A DNA stretch of 64,000 bases. It comes from Trebouxia sp. TZW2008 (Eukaryota; Chlorophyta; Trebouxiophyceae; Trebouxiales; Trebouxiaceae). The stretch spans positions 124,001 through 188,000 of the forward strand of contig BDIU01000197.1 in assembly GCA_002118135.1 (NCBI GenBank), written 5' to 3'. The notes below the pieces were generated by a model. It made no database searches, was not told the origin of the DNA, and was given only the letters and a program-made list of their open reading frames with translations. Both the position numbers and the translations under genes were made by a program. Positions 21,979 through 35,257 of this stretch are shown in pieces (position 1 is the stretch's first letter; the number at the start of each line of letters is the position of its first letter).

Positions 21979-24900
21979 TCAGTTGGTGACACCCTGGTTG
22001 CCACCTGCAATGCTCTTGGCAGTGGACTTTGCCTTCTCCCAGCCCTGTAAGAAACAAGCCATCTCAGATCAGCTTGAACACCATGCAATGTGACAAATTT
22101 TGCCTGTGACTGGCAGCTGCTACAACAGATAACCTAGAGCCCAGAAAACTGAAGAATAAGGCAAGCTTTGCTTGTTGTCGTTACAACAAGTGGGAACAAT
22201 ATCAGACAGTGAAGCGCTGCGCACACATGTCAAGAAAGCAGGACTATCGAGCCCATCAGCAGCATATGCACTTTCAGAACACCGCATTGCACAAACGGAA
22301 ACAAGGACAACAATTTGAAGACATTTGATGTGCAGACTTAGACACGGTGCATGTAAGCCACAGGTTGAATGACATGATGCAGGAAGCTTACACTCTCGAA
22401 CTCCATGTTCCTGTCCTTGGCAGCCGAATCATACTGTGCAGCCATCTTTCCACCCTGCACACCCACATTGATTAGCACTGCACACAAGCTACTGAAGAGC
22501 AATGGCGCAGATTGCAGCGCTAAGTGCAGACTGCATGCAGTGTCAAGTTGGCTGAGTGGTCTTTTATGAGCTGTGGGCTTTGCAACAGCTGGCTGAGTAT
22601 CTACACTCTTGAGCAAGTGAAAGTGCAAGCTGGCCAGGAATCAGCATGTGCGCGGACTAAGTCGGCAAACATAGAAAGAGAAAGTGCTTGTGCAATTGCA
22701 GTTTGAGTTGCATCCTCATATGAAGGGCATGCTCTGCTTGGCAAGTGATAAGAATTGCGCTACCCACCTCAACAATGACATCGTCCTTCTTGAGGGGCTT
22801 GTTGTTGAAGAAGCGGTCCAAGATGTCCTTGGTGCCAGCAGCATACCTCATCTGCAACATCAAAACATAGGTTGTTAATACCCTGACACGACCCATAAGT
22901 GCATGCAACTTGATGCGTGACAGTGTCCTTGGTGCCTGCACAATACAAGCAAATGATACTGAGGAACCTGACTCACCACACGATTATTGCATACGGTGCA
23001 ACGCATGACACTGTCCTGCTGTGCATTCAGACGGGGCATGCGCTTGCATAGATCAATCTGATCAGTTGAAAGCAGCAGCGTCAATGGCCCACACAGTTCA
23101 ATACAATGTTGGCACTGTACAGCATTATGTTTGCAGCAATGTCAAAAACAAGTGCATGAGCAAAACATACCTGGGCGTCCAAGGTGGTTCCAGAGTAGTG
23201 GGGGGTCATGGCGTGGTTCCTCATCTTCCTCCAGGGGTGGTCCGCGGGGGCAGGCTGGGGGTACCACACATCACCTGAAAAACAACAGATTTTGTCTTTA
23301 CAAGCACCGCAACATCGATCCCTAGCACTAATTGTGGTATGCTGAGATCAGTGCTGATTGAACAAGCTTTGGACGTGTCGCTCGCTGTCACTACAGCTTA
23401 GAGAAAGCTCTGAGCCGCGTTGGCAGCATGACTGTAGCAAAGACTGGGGCATGCTCACCAAGGAAGGAAAACATGCACACGTTAGCACCTCATACACAGC
23501 AAAGTGCTTGCCATGCGTGGGTGCAAACAGTGTATGGTCTTGACTACCAACCTAACTTGCATAATTGATGATGAGACACATAGTCACCCTCTGCACATAG
23601 ACAGGTAAGCTGTTTGCGGCGCATTGGATCTTTGTGCTCACCTGCGTAGCCTCTGAGCTGGCCGTTGTTGACTGCCTCTGCAACATCCTCAGCCTTGCAG
23701 ATCTTTCCACGGGCTGTGTTGACCAGGTAGCTGCCGGGCTTGAAGTTTTTCAGCATGGCTGCATCAAACAGGTGCTCTGTGCCCTACATGAAACAAAGAG
23801 GCACACTAAATCTCAGCCTAACCCCGCGAGACCTGTTGTGATACACACAGTCCACTCCTCCATACGACCAGCAAGAGTTGTGAAAAGAGTCACACAACAG
23901 TGTCAGTTGCCGGGCTAGAAGTTCTTCAGCATGGCTGCGTCAAACAGGTGCCCTGCACCAGCAGACACGTACAGTCACTCTTGTAGACTTGAGTGAAAGT
24001 TTGCTATGAATGATGTGTGCCACAAACCCTGACACTTAGGATCATATGAAACATGGCAGGCCTTAGTAACTTTGGTTTGTCAATGCCCGTGCTGGTTTGA
24101 GTACCTGCAAACTCTTTTGGAATTTAGAAGACTTCAGATTCATCCAAGCAGATCACATGCCCTCTTACCCAAACACTGACGGCATGCTGAAGACACTTTG
24201 CACTTTGAGTGAGCTTTCAACTTGCTGTCCCTATGTCAACAACTCACAGGGATTGTGTCAACTGCTTGTCCTGGGCAACGGACATGCCTTATCCACCAGA
24301 GCCCCACACATCACAAAGCGTGGGTGACCATCAGAGCTGTCAATGTGCTGCAAAGAACAAACCTTGTGAAGGGGAGCGTTGATGGTGACAATGTCACACT
24401 GCTTGACCATCTCTGCAACATCTGGCACGTAGCGGCAGTTCAGAGACTTCTCCAGCTTGGCAGGCAGCTGCTTGTAGTCAGTGTACAGGAGCTCCCGGCA
24501 GTCAAAGCCCTGCAATGACACAAGCATGTTGGAGAGAAGGCGATATAATCCAAGCACATGCACGCGCACCGATGTTGAGAAGCTTGTGGTTGGTACATAG
24601 AGGTACAGCGGTGAATGCATGCAGGGTTCAGGCAGTTTGGCAACAGGAAGCATACACTAGTCAACAGTATGCATTACACCTGCTGCATCATGCAGCAGCA
24701 GCAGCAGCAACATGGTACACAATATTGCGACCTTACCACCAAACATCATGACAAGAGCCCTGGTGTATGAAAGCAGCACAGCACCAGCATCAAGCAAGCA
24801 CGCAATGAGGCAAGGACTTACAGCTAGCCTCTGCAGCACTCTCTGTCCAATACGACCACAGCCAACTGTGCCCACAACCTTGTCCTCCAGGTCAAAAGCA

Positions 24901-26832
24901 CTGCAGCAGAAACAGCAGGGAAGCTTGAGCAAAACAGCTACAAATCAACAGGCTGTATGGGAATTACGTATTCTCAGCAGTACAGCAGTACAGGCAATAC
25001 AGAGTGAGTGCATCTGTAAACAGTGCAATCCTGAGGCGCAGTAAGTAACGCAAGCATGCGCGCCTCTGAAACGACAAGCAGCTTCAGTGTTCATTGCGCC
25101 CCATTCAACACAGTAAGGCGTGTAGTGTGCAGCGTGCAGGAAGCCAACACTCAGTTGGCTGCAACAATGCAAGCCCATCACTACTACATGCTCATGTTGC
25201 TGACACAAATATAGGGCTGCATATGGGCACATAAGTGCAAAGGTGTTGAAAATGAAGCGAGCAAAAGATCCAACACAACAGAGTAATGCTGTAAGTCAGA
25301 GTGCTCACTCCTTGGCGATTTGTGCAACATTCCACTCTCCGTCCACAACCTGCTTGTAGGCGGGCATGTAGTTACGTACAAGGGCCAACATCATCATGAC
25401 CACGTGCTCTGCTACACTGACCACATTGGAACCTGCAGAACAGCCAGAAAGCATGAAAATTGCATGCAAATTTGCTAAGTGAAGTCCTATGGCTAGACAA
25501 TATGATGATGGCAGGATGCATGCAGAGTCATGCAAAGCACCAGAACAGCTTGGCGCAAAGAATGTCATGATCCATGCAGGTTCTGTGCAACTCAAGCATG
25601 CCGTTCCTGCAATGCTTGTGCATGTATGCATGATAGCATTTTGCACATGTACGCAACCGTACAATTCTAGCCACTTAGGGCTTGAGCTGGCTAGTACTAC
25701 ACAACTTACACATGCATATACTATCATGCATACATGCACAAGCATTGCACGTCACAGTTGTCGAATCAGTATGCGTGCGGAAACTGTCACGTATACATGC
25801 ACAAGCATTACACTTCAGAGTTGTCAAAACTGTACCTGTGATCTCAGCAACGGTGACGCCGTTCTCAGCAGCTGCTGGTAGGTCAACGTGGTCAGATCCA
25901 ATACCAGCCGTCAAAGCTAGCTTGAGCTTCTTTGCCTTGGAGAGCCTGTCAGCGTTGATGTATCCAGGGTGGAAAGGAGTGGTGATGACAATGTCAGCCT
26001 CAGGCAAGTACTTGTCCAGGTCGCTGTCAGCACCTTCCTTTGAGTCTGCAAGCAATAGCATTAACATTTGTCACAGAATCATGAGAACCGCAGAGGATAT
26101 TTGAAAGTACAGCACACAGCAGGCAAAACACTCAATCAAAAAAGTGGTGTCCATCTTCAGCTGTTTGTAAAGCACATATGCTGCAGAGCCTTTGCTACCT
26201 GGAGACAACAGCTGCAAAGCGATTGCAAGCAAATGCAGAGCAGCAACTGATATGATGCATACTGGTGTCAGCAATCCTATTACGAACAGCGGCGACCGAC
26301 AAAACGCGTCAGCTGCCGAGGAAGCGGTCGTTGAGCAGCCGACTGACCTGTGACGATGAATTTGTGACCCTGGCCCTCCAGCCATTCGCGCAGACCCAGC
26401 TCGTTCTCGACACATCCTGTGAAAAAGCAAGTGATGTGAGATCTGAGGGGAGGCCGTAACAGGTAGTCACGAGCAGAGGGCCGACGCGCTTCATTACGCA
26501 AATGTATATGCATGCAACTAGGCTATGGAAGTGCTATGCAGAGCCATAGCTGCTGCCGGCCTTGCATTGTCGGTCAGCGCCTGCTTAGCAATACATGCAA
26601 AAGCAAAGTGCCCAGCAGTGCGCCGATGCGTGGCGTGCCTACCTAGAAGGCGCTTCTCCTGTGCGGCGTCACCGGCCTTGTACAGGATTGCCAAAACGGT
26701 CTTGGGGTCGCTTGGCTGGGCGGCTGCTGAGGCGAAGGGGGCTAGACCATTGAAGGACGCCGCAAGACCCTGGTTGACCAGGGTCTTGTTTGCGGCGCCT
26801 CTGCTCAACTGACGGAAGGTGTTGGCCAACAT
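21979..26832 (-). CDS. FDH: NAD-dependent formate dehydrogenase, mitochondrial
   Basis: Eleven phased exons (26643-26832, 26348-26416, 25836-26045, 25309-25432, 24822-24900, 24363-24509, 23642-23783, 23171-23274, 22768-22851, 22392-22454, 21979-22044) encode 425 residues. The N-terminus ([17 protein letters not shown]) is a likely mitochondrial presequence. Seen: substrate-side [28 protein letters not shown], Rossmann motif [24 protein letters not shown] with the aspartate expected for NAD over NADP preference, catalytic arginine in [20 protein letters not shown] and the catalytic histidine in [12 protein letters not shown], then [14 protein letters not shown]. It oxidises formate to CO2 with NAD+, acting as a homodimer. 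The C-terminus is about 20-30 residues longer than I recall for plant FDHs. Copies of exon 7's acceptor edge lie at 23905-23955. Confidence 0.95.
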
Positions 26833-28268
26833 CGTGTTGTTCTGCAGATGGTTCTGCGAGTGCGTGCAAGTATGTGCAAGTTTCGTGCGACTGAAGTGAA
26901 CGAGAACTGCAAGCATGCCGCACTACGATCTGTTAAAACACATTACGATGGTGACTAAGGATCTCAAGAGCCAGATAACGTTGGTGCCGATTCAGCTATC
27001 CGTGCTGGCAGTGCCGCTGGCTCGTTCCTGCCTGTCATCTGGACCTAGCCGCAATTTGCCTTACGCATCCGGATCAAGCCTGAACTTGAAGGACATGATC
27101 ATTGTGATCATGATGGCATGGTCGAGATGGACCAGATTTTGTCAGTAGGCCAGTGGAACCCTTTATCGGCATTTCGAGAACACATCTGGCGTAAAATTCA
27201 GTGTGTTAAAGCATGCATGCTCCTGCGCTTTGTTTGCAGACAGGCAAAGTTTGCATAGCTCCACTTGTCAACTGGGTATCCAGATGAACAGGATCATCAC
27301 AATCCACGCTCAATTAACACATCGTATGCCATGACGATCATGCATGCATGGATTGAGTGCAGATAAAGCGACAAACTGGCTGCGCAATGCAGAGCTGTCT
27401 TTGCAGTGTGGTCATGTGGCATCTCTTACCATTCCGCTACTGTACACTGGCAGCGCAACTACATGTTTTGGGCACAAACACACTCCAAGCAGTCTTGGGG
27501 TCCAACCAAATGGCTTTGAAGCAAGCAGCAGCCTCATACGACACGAAGTCAGGCACTGAGTTGCCACAAAAACACAAGTACACGCATCAACTGCTGATCC
27601 TTTGCTGTTGCAATCATCACCATGTTTGAAAGCCTACACTACATCCATGCCAATCTACAGCACTTGGGAACAAGGCACCAAAGCTTGCAACACTGGCTGT
27701 TGGGGACCAGGTCTGTTCAAACTGCTAACTTGCGCAGCCTGCAATACATACCCACCTTTAGGCAAGCATGTGTTGTGCATGCGTTCTTTTTTTTATGTGT
27801 GACGTAATTCAAGTAGCTAACTCAACATATCTGGTCTGTTGCAACAAGCTTGCCAGAACCATGCATGTGAGCTAGCCATTAGGCTGTCAATTGGATGCTT
27901 GCCAACTTCAGAACAGACTGCAGGAACATGGGCAGGCTGCTTTAGTGTGCGCTATCTGCAATTAGCAAGGTCAAGCATCCTCCTTGGCAAGCAAGCACGC
28001 CAACTATCTTCACGACAGTGACCATGAGCATGTAAACAACACTTGACAATGGCAAGACAGTGATGAGAACGCTCATCATGGTAATGGTATTGCACTCACT
28101 TTGGCTATGCAGCAAATCAGGGCGTCAGCTTTCATGTCACAAAATTGTGTGACCATGACAGTGACAGCGATGACGCTGAACCGAACTTGGCTGTGCGGCG
28201 AGTCAGGGCATTTGCTAACAGCTTGCCAGCACCCAACCCTGGAGCAAGGCTACGCAGGACCTCCTTTG
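26833..28268. other. Intergenic interval between FDH and the ADIP-like gene
   Basis: Contains the FDH promoter side (26833 onward) and the 3' end of the coiled-coil gene. A decayed copy of that gene's last clear exon lies at about 28185-28270. A short palindrome (ATGATCATTGTGATCAT) lies at 27096-27112. No other gene could be supported. Confidence 0.45.
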
Positions 28269-31200
28269 CTACAACAGTGTTGATCTCAAGGCTAACGATG
28301 AATTTACCTTGGCAGTGCGGCGAGTCAGGGCTTCAGCCAGCAGCTTGCCAGCCCCAAACCCTGGAGCAAAGCTACGCAGAGCCTCCTTTGCAGCCAGCTG
28401 CTCCTGCTCAAACTGCTGACGAGATACCAAGAGTGCTTGCTCCTGTGACATATCAAGCGGCTTTTTGAGGCTTGCAGGCAGCAAGGAGAATTCAGGTCCT
28501 CTGCTTTGATCAATTAAAATATGCCATATATGTTAAGGGATGTTCAACTTGCTCAATGGCTGCACGTCTTATGATGTGTTTCAGGCCACATGGTGACTGA
28601 GTTGTGAGCTGCAAAGGCACAAGATGTGATGCGAAACAAGGGCTTACATGCACATCGTTTGTGCAGTGCTGCTTGCTAGCTTGGCTGCACAAGGCGTTCC
28701 TTCTCTCATACAATGTTTGCAGCGTTGACCGAATACCTGTTGCTGCATTTTCTTCTGCTCTGCAGTCATTTTCAGCTTCAGCTGCTGCTGCTGTGCCAGT
28801 AGGCTTTGATGCGTTGCATCTACCTGCGCATCAGGCACACGACCTATTGAGTATGGTTAGTCAATGTTTCTGCGCACAACAGCAAGACAGCCAAAATGCA
28901 AATGCTGTGGCAGGCTGTTTTTGACATGAGGCCAGATGCATTCAACTGCATTCAGATGCAAACGGCATGCATACCGGCACCTCCTCCTTGCAGCAGCATG
29001 ATCCAGATAGATGCAAACAGGCCGTGTTTCCGTCAGACAGACGCCCACATGTGACGACTCAGAACTTGTCTGTATGGTACATTCAAAGCAGCGCTTATGC
29101 TATGTGTTCCATCTGAAGATGTTGACAGTGTAGACACCTGGCATGTCATATAAGGTCAATCTAGATGCTGAAATCTGTTTGAAACAGGATGCAATTTGTT
29201 CACACGAGAGTGGTGCTTGCCTGTTGCTGTTTGTCTTGTAGCTGCTTGTGCATGAGGGCTTTCTGTTCCTGCTCCCAAGCATGCCAGTGATGACTCATGG
29301 CAACTCTATGCTGCATCACACCAAGAAAGTTTGCCTTCACTATATATTGCAGGCCACCTTGACCTCAAACATCCAGCTTCTGGGCTAAGATTGACATGAT
29401 GATATAACAAGCACCATAATCTTTGCATTTGCTAGATATACATGACACGGTCTTGTCTTGTCTCGCCAGGCCGGCCTGTCCACGGCAACACAACAAGCAC
29501 ATGACAAAGAACGTGGCTTGATCACTGAATGAGGCGTGGTTGAGGTGATAACCCCTGAGTAGCCTGCCTCTGCATTGGATATCATGCTGTGTATGGTGAT
29601 GTATGCTTTCATCATCATCATCATTCACATACATTCTAGTGCGGTTCTGTGACCCAGCCAGATGCATGCAGAAGAGGTGAACTGCATCTGTACAAAATCT
29701 GTTCAAAAGCAACTCTGTGCCAATGCCGCTGAAACCCCTTCCGCACTCAAATGTTTTGGGTGATGGCCGCCATGCAAGCGACCTGTGCATCCAGTGTGAT
29801 GCTTCTGCAGTGAATCATCATATTCTTCATTTCAGTCATTGATACTGTAAACCACTCGCGCATTTGATATTGCGTATTGGCCCCGACACATGACATACTT
29901 TATGTTTTGCACTGCATCTCAGTGATTCATACTTTCGAACAGTACGTGTTGCGTGCTACGTACTGAGTATTACATGTGGTGATGCACTGTGTTTTTGTTT
30001 ATGCTTCCTATCACGAGTAGTACCTTCTCAGCTTCCTCAGCAGCTGCTGCTATCCTGCTCGCATACTCAGCCCTCAATTGAGTCACCTCAGTGGTGTTCA
30101 CCTGTCCATCTCCTGAGCAAGTTGCATCAGCTTGCTGAGTTGACTGCTGCTGCGCACCCGCACTAGAAGCTTGGTGTTGGCTGAGAGCAGTCATGGCAGT
30201 CTGTGCAAGTACTGCCTGCAGTCAGGACCATGTGTCAAGCAAGAGCTAGAGCTGTTGCGCAGGTTGCTGCTGCGCTGGTCCACCTGCACAGAACTTTGAC
30301 ACTGACTGAGAGCAGTCGTCGCAGTCTGTGCAAGCGCTGCCTGCAACTGACACGGCAAGTGCAAGATAAGCTAGTGCTGCTGAGTTGACTGCTGCTGTGG
30401 TAGTGCATCAGCTTGAAAGGCTTGCTGCTGATTGAGAGCAATCATTGCAGTTTGTGCAAGAAGTGCCTGTAATTGACAGAAACAAGTCAGAGGAGAACAT
30501 GAGCTGCTGATTTGACTGCTGTTGTGCTGGCGCATCAGCTTGAGAGGCTTGCTGTTGACTGAGAGCAGTCATGGCAGTCTGTGCAAGCACTGCTTGCAAT
30601 TGACAAAGCGAGTCAGTTGAGGGCTACAGCCTCTGACTGCTGCTTTGATGATGCAGTGCCTCTAGGGCTTTGCTGTTGGTTTTGAGCAGTCATGGCAGTC
30701 TGTGCAAGTACTGCCTGCAATTGACATAGCAAGTCAATGTACAGCCAAAGCTGCTCAGCTGGTTGCTGTTGTGCTGGTGCATCAGCCTCAGCAGCTTGTT
30801 GTTGACTGACAACAGTCACTGCAGTCTATGCAAGTAACATAGCAAGTCATTTGAAAGCTACAGCTGCTGGTTTGACTGCTGCTGTGCTGATGCACCAGAT
30901 GTGCAACTCTGTGGCTGACTAAGAGCAGTCATTGCTGTCTGCGCAAATTATCTGCAGTTGACAGCACAGATTCAGTCAGCGGCAGTTCATCTTGAGACCA
31001 GAGAAAATGACTTTGGTTGCCAACACAGGGCAAGTAAGCAATATAATCTGCTCATGTCTGAGGGCAGCAATTGCAATTGCGGCAACCTCTTTTTTTTAGG
31101 CCACTCAACGTAAGGACGCCCTCAATGTAAGGACAATGCAGCTGGGAACCCAGCACTGCACTGTGACTACAGCGTTACTTCTGAGTAAGGTTGATGTGAT

Positions 31201-34200
31201 ATAAGGATGCTTTTTCTGGAATCCAATGCGGTCGTTAACCAAAAAAAGGAAATGTGCTATAGTCGGCACAAAGCAGCTACCCTCAGGTGGCCAACTCAGC
31301 TGAAGGCCTTCATCCTTGTTCAGGGCAATCAGTATTTAGTGCACAAGAGTCCTTCACAATCAGGCCTGCTAGTCACTGTGTGCCAACATTTGACTGCATG
31401 CCTAAGCTGCCTACAGCTTGCAACCGATGACATGTATCATCGGCTGTTACTGGTCAGCGACGCTGTGCCGCTCTGCAGTTGAAGTATTTTACCTGTTCCT
31501 GTGTAAGGGCTCTGGCATTCTGCAGCTCTTGGAACAGTCTTTTCTCTGTGGAGGTCTGCAGCTCCTGCAACAGTAGACACATTGTATTCTGCTGCTGTAA
31601 AATGATTTTTGAAGGAGCAACAGTAGCAGATTGCCATCGAATCCTCTTCGACAGGAGCCCGCGCATGAAAGCCAGAACAGCACCTTGTATTCTATGTTGG
31701 GCGCCTTTCACACGCAGCAGTACAAACAGTGCTGAATAGACTTGGCTAACAATACGCTGCAGCTGCATGCCCCTCATGCATCCTTGAGATAAACGCAGCT
31801 GTTGCAAATTGCTGGGGCTGAGCTTACAAAGCGACCAATTGCAACTCTGGCATAGTGGAACAGCGAAAGCATGCTTCAGCTTGCCTTGTCAGTTTGATCA
31901 TGCGTGACAGCATCAAGCTGTTTCTGATGCTGTCAGGTAAGCATTGGTGCAGCTGCAGAGCATCAAGGGCTCTGGGTTTTATCTGACTGGCTGCTTGATT
32001 GGCCAACAACTGTCTATTTCATCTGCTTTGTTGAGTGGGGAAGGGTGAAGATGGTCTTGGAACAAAGTTCAGAGGTGAATCGCTGCATTCATATGCTTCA
32101 AAACATGGAGAGGGTGTGAGAACACCGTCTAGCAGATGTTTCAGCAGCCCACGAAACAACTGATTGATCGTCACCTGCTGTAAGGGACCATCGTAAACAG
32201 CTGCAATCCTCTTTTTCATTGCTGCCATCTTGAACGACAAGTCTTTCTGCAGCTGTGAGGGGTCTAGGCCTGGCAAGCCAGCCTGAACTTCTTCTTCGTC
32301 CACCAGGTTCCCTACAGCTGCCGCATGAAGCTGCTGGGCAGCTGCCTGCTTGTTGGCCAGGGCCCTGTAGTCTGACTGAAGATCAGACAAGGCGGCCTGC
32401 AGTCCCTTGTTCTCTTGCATCAGCTCCCCTTGCCGAGTCTCATAGCTACTGACCACCATCTGCAAGCAATGAAACCACTTTTGCCGAACACAACACGGTA
32501 GTCTCTGACTGAAGGTCAGCTAATGCGGCGTGCGGTCCTTTGTTCTCTTGCATCAGCTCCCCTTGACGTGTCTTGTAACTGCTGACCACGAGCTGTCAGC
32601 ATTGAAAGCATTGACTTCATGCCTAACATGGGCCTAGCAAGCATGTAGAGGATGACTGCATCTTCTCTCTTACAGCAGCTCTTCTTGGCAGTTGGCGTGG
32701 CTGCTGACCACTATCTGCAAGCATTGAAACCATTTCTGGCACAGGTTCAGCATACATGTAAATGATGATGCTTGGAGTTTTCTTGCACTAACGCCCTTGA
32801 CAAGGTTCATAGCTGCTGACCATCATCTGCCACCATCAAAAGTATTGTTGTCATGGACTTCAATTTTGCAGCTGCCCCACCTACAGCAACTACTCTGGAA
32901 TTGTCATGGATGGTCATCGTTCAGATGCTCTGTGCAAAATGCTCATTCTGTTGAGAGTATGGCTTGCTGCCAGCTGACTTTCAACTCATGCTCAAGATAA
33001 CTTGCCACAGCACGCAGGCATGGCAACAGCAGTTCAAACAACAGCAGGGCTGAGAGTAGACAGCATCTCAACATGCGTAGACTTCTTGATGTAACAAGAA
33101 GTCTGGTGAAAGTCAAAGGATTGATCATGAACCTTGAAAACCCAGGGCACGTAGCATTCTTGTATTGTCTATGCACATGGCGCAAAGGTCAACGCCTTCA
33201 ACAAGGGATGTATGATCTGATTGTGGCCCAGACACCATACCTTGATCGTGCTTTCTTCTCCTTTTCTGCTGGCACCTTTGCCAACATGGCGGGAAGCAGC
33301 ATCTTTACTAAAAGCTCCTGCCATGTCAAAGGCTTTCTTGGCTTCCCGCTTCCTCTCCATCAGCATGTTGCGCAACTGCTCCTTCAGCTTCTCTGCCTCC
33401 ATATCCTAGACAGGAAAAACTCCACTGTATCAGCCGTGCAATGCAAGCTAGACATTGTCTCCGTGTTTATGTCTTGGTACAACAGCAACAAAACGTACTG
33501 GTGCTTAGGTGCCCTTTCCGCTTCTCTGCCTGCATGCCTTGCAGAGTCAAGCCTTCTCTGTGACCTGCTTCTTTGTTGCAAGCTAGATGTGTGTTGCCAT
33601 GCTGACAACATCGTTTTACAGGAGCAGTAAAAGTTACTGATGCTTGGGTGACCTTTCAGCTTGTTTGTCGCCATGTCTTGCACAGCCCAGCTTTTCTCTG
33701 TGGTCTGCTTTGCTAGCTTTTGCAGCCGTCTCACAGAAGTCCTTTTGCAGCTTTATTTCAGTGTTTTGACGCTTAATTGCGCCCTGCTGTTGGGTCATCA
33801 GAGCTGCAGTAAACTGATATAGCTCTATTCTGACTTTGAGCCATCACTCTGCTCATTGTCACGAGCCCTATAAGGCTTCTTCAGATAGCAGAACGCAGAC
33901 CAGACACATAAGGATGCAGCAAAAAGGTTGCTCACCTTGCGGCGGCTCTCATGCTGAGCCTGAGCATGCCGGCGCTGTAAGTTAGCGCAATGCTTCTGAG
34001 CATCATCTCTGTCTCTTGTCACAGAGGGTTTAGAAAAGTCCAAAAAGCAGCATGCAGCAAGGCCTGCTCACCTTGCGGCGGAGCTCATGCTGAGCTTGAG
34101 CATGCCGGCGCTGTAAGTCAGCGCAATGCTTCTGAGCATCATCTCTGTCTCTTGTCAGCTGATTGACTTCACCTTGCAAGTGGCCCTCTTGCACACGCCA

Positions 34201-35257
34201 CTGCACACAAAGTATACATTTCCCAGCAACTCAATGAAAGCTAACAGTATGAGCAGAACCCCACAGATGCCTCCTGGCAATCTGGATGTCGCTTTCAACA
34301 GCATTTTTCTGACCCCTGCTGGACACTTAGGAGACACCCAAGCTTCTGAGCTGATCAGGTTCAGGTAATACATGAGCGCTGCAGATACTAGAATGTCTGT
34401 CTAGCAGCCGTCGTCAGGCTGCCTGCAATGAGCTGTCCAGCATTTGCCAAAGCATCACAAGATGCGGAAGCCAGGCAATATCATGACACAAGAAGCCAGT
34501 TGTGCAGTTCTTGGCAGCAGCAGGACTCTACTGCTATGCTGTGCAAGAGGAGCACAGTGACTGGGGACAAACCTGATTCAGCAGGGCGCCATGCTCTCGC
34601 TGCTTAGCATCAAGCTGAGACCTCAGCCGATCCCTGGTTTGCTCTGAAACGTTCAAGTCTGAGCGCATGCGCTGGAAATGGTCCTCAAACTGGGCTCGCT
34701 GGCTGACATCCCGCTGCCTCTGTACCAGCAGGGCATGTACCACATTGCATGTTGTAGCGAGATCCTCAGGCTGCTGAGACTGCAGCTGAAGGCTGTGGTC
34801 AAATCCAAAGGCTGCAGTCAAAAGCAGCTGATTGCCTCAGTCTGATTGTGACAGCAAGGATATTCAGCCACAACACAGAGAGCAACTGCACTGGCTCAGG
34901 TGGGGCGACTGTAACCTGCTAGCGTGGAATTGAGGTCATCAGCGCAGGTTTGCCAGTTGTCTGGAGTTGCAAATTCTTCTGGTGCTTCTGTGTTATACAG
35001 GAGCAAGCCAGTCTGCTGCTCAAGCTCAACAGCAACTTTCTACACATCACCGAAGGCTTGATCGGCAATGTCGGCTTTGCTATATGCAGTTCACCTGTGC
35101 AATGCTTGCTGACCTGTAGCTCTAGATCAAGCTCCTGACTATCCTTATCAGCCGCGTCCCACGCCTGCATGGCTCTTGCGACACTTCCGCGGATCACAGC
35201 TGTGAATAAATCAAACGCTGGATCTGTCCGCGTGTCTGCGCTGCAAAATTTGATCAC
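28269..35257 (-). CDS. Coiled-coil protein, ADIP/SSX2IP-like
   Basis: Exons supported: 35114-35257, 34916-35039, 34573-34811, 34072-34200, about 33650-33825, 33241-33405, 32175-32459, 31493-31594, 30024-30215, 29221-29310, 28737-28823 and about 28303-28505. Most keep phase; links around 31.6-32.2, 33.4-33.8 and 28.5-28.7 kb are unresolved, so an exon may be missing. The start at 35257 is the first ATG in frame, but an upstream exon is possible. Seen: VVHALLVQRQRDVSQRAQFE, VSSYETRQGELMQENKGLQ and long Q/E/K/A heptad stretches, matching the layout of the ADIP domain of afadin/alpha-actinin-binding proteins. Animal SSX2IP acts at centrosomes and junctions; plant relatives bind microtubules. The C-terminal part is glutamine-rich. 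Intron 29220-28824 uses a GC donor. I infer a centrosomal or microtubule role. Confidence 0.6.
29452..29500 (+). repeat. Dispersed repeat family A, copy 2 (short)
   Basis: TCTTGTCTCGCCAGGCCGGC followed by CTGTCC matches the core of the copies at 12971, 51108 and 59409. Confidence 0.4.
29606..29685 (-). repeat. Dispersed SINE-like repeat, family B, copy 3
   Basis: Read on the minus strand: GCAGTTCACCTCTTCTGCAT at the head, CACAGAACCGCACTAG in the middle, and an ATGATGATGATGATG tail. It lies about 100 bp from a family A copy inside an intron of the coiled-coil gene. Confidence 0.5.
30024..30960 (-). repeat. Array of about eight 120-bp units derived from a glutamine-rich exon's acceptor edge
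   Basis: On the minus strand each unit reads (T/A)TTG(C/A)AGGCAGT-like acceptor, then LAQTAMTALSQQQA and a Q-rich run. Starts lie near 30215, 30345, 30470, 30600, 30720 and 30830, plus a decayed one near 30950. Only the last unit (exon 30024-30215) continues into the full exon and its GTACTA donor. The upstream units each run into a stop or the next repeat. Confidence 0.85.
31098..31250 (+). mobile_element. Decayed MITE related to the 38964 element
   Basis: Shares CACTCAACGTAAGGACG, TCAATGTAAGGACAATG, CTGAGTAAGG and GGTCGTTAACCAAA with the other two copies. Termini are not preserved. Confidence 0.6.

Noticed and set aside
27096..27112. Palindrome ATGATCATTGTGATCAT as an operator
   Set aside because: A short palindrome of this length is expected by chance in 64 kb, and it is far from any mapped start.
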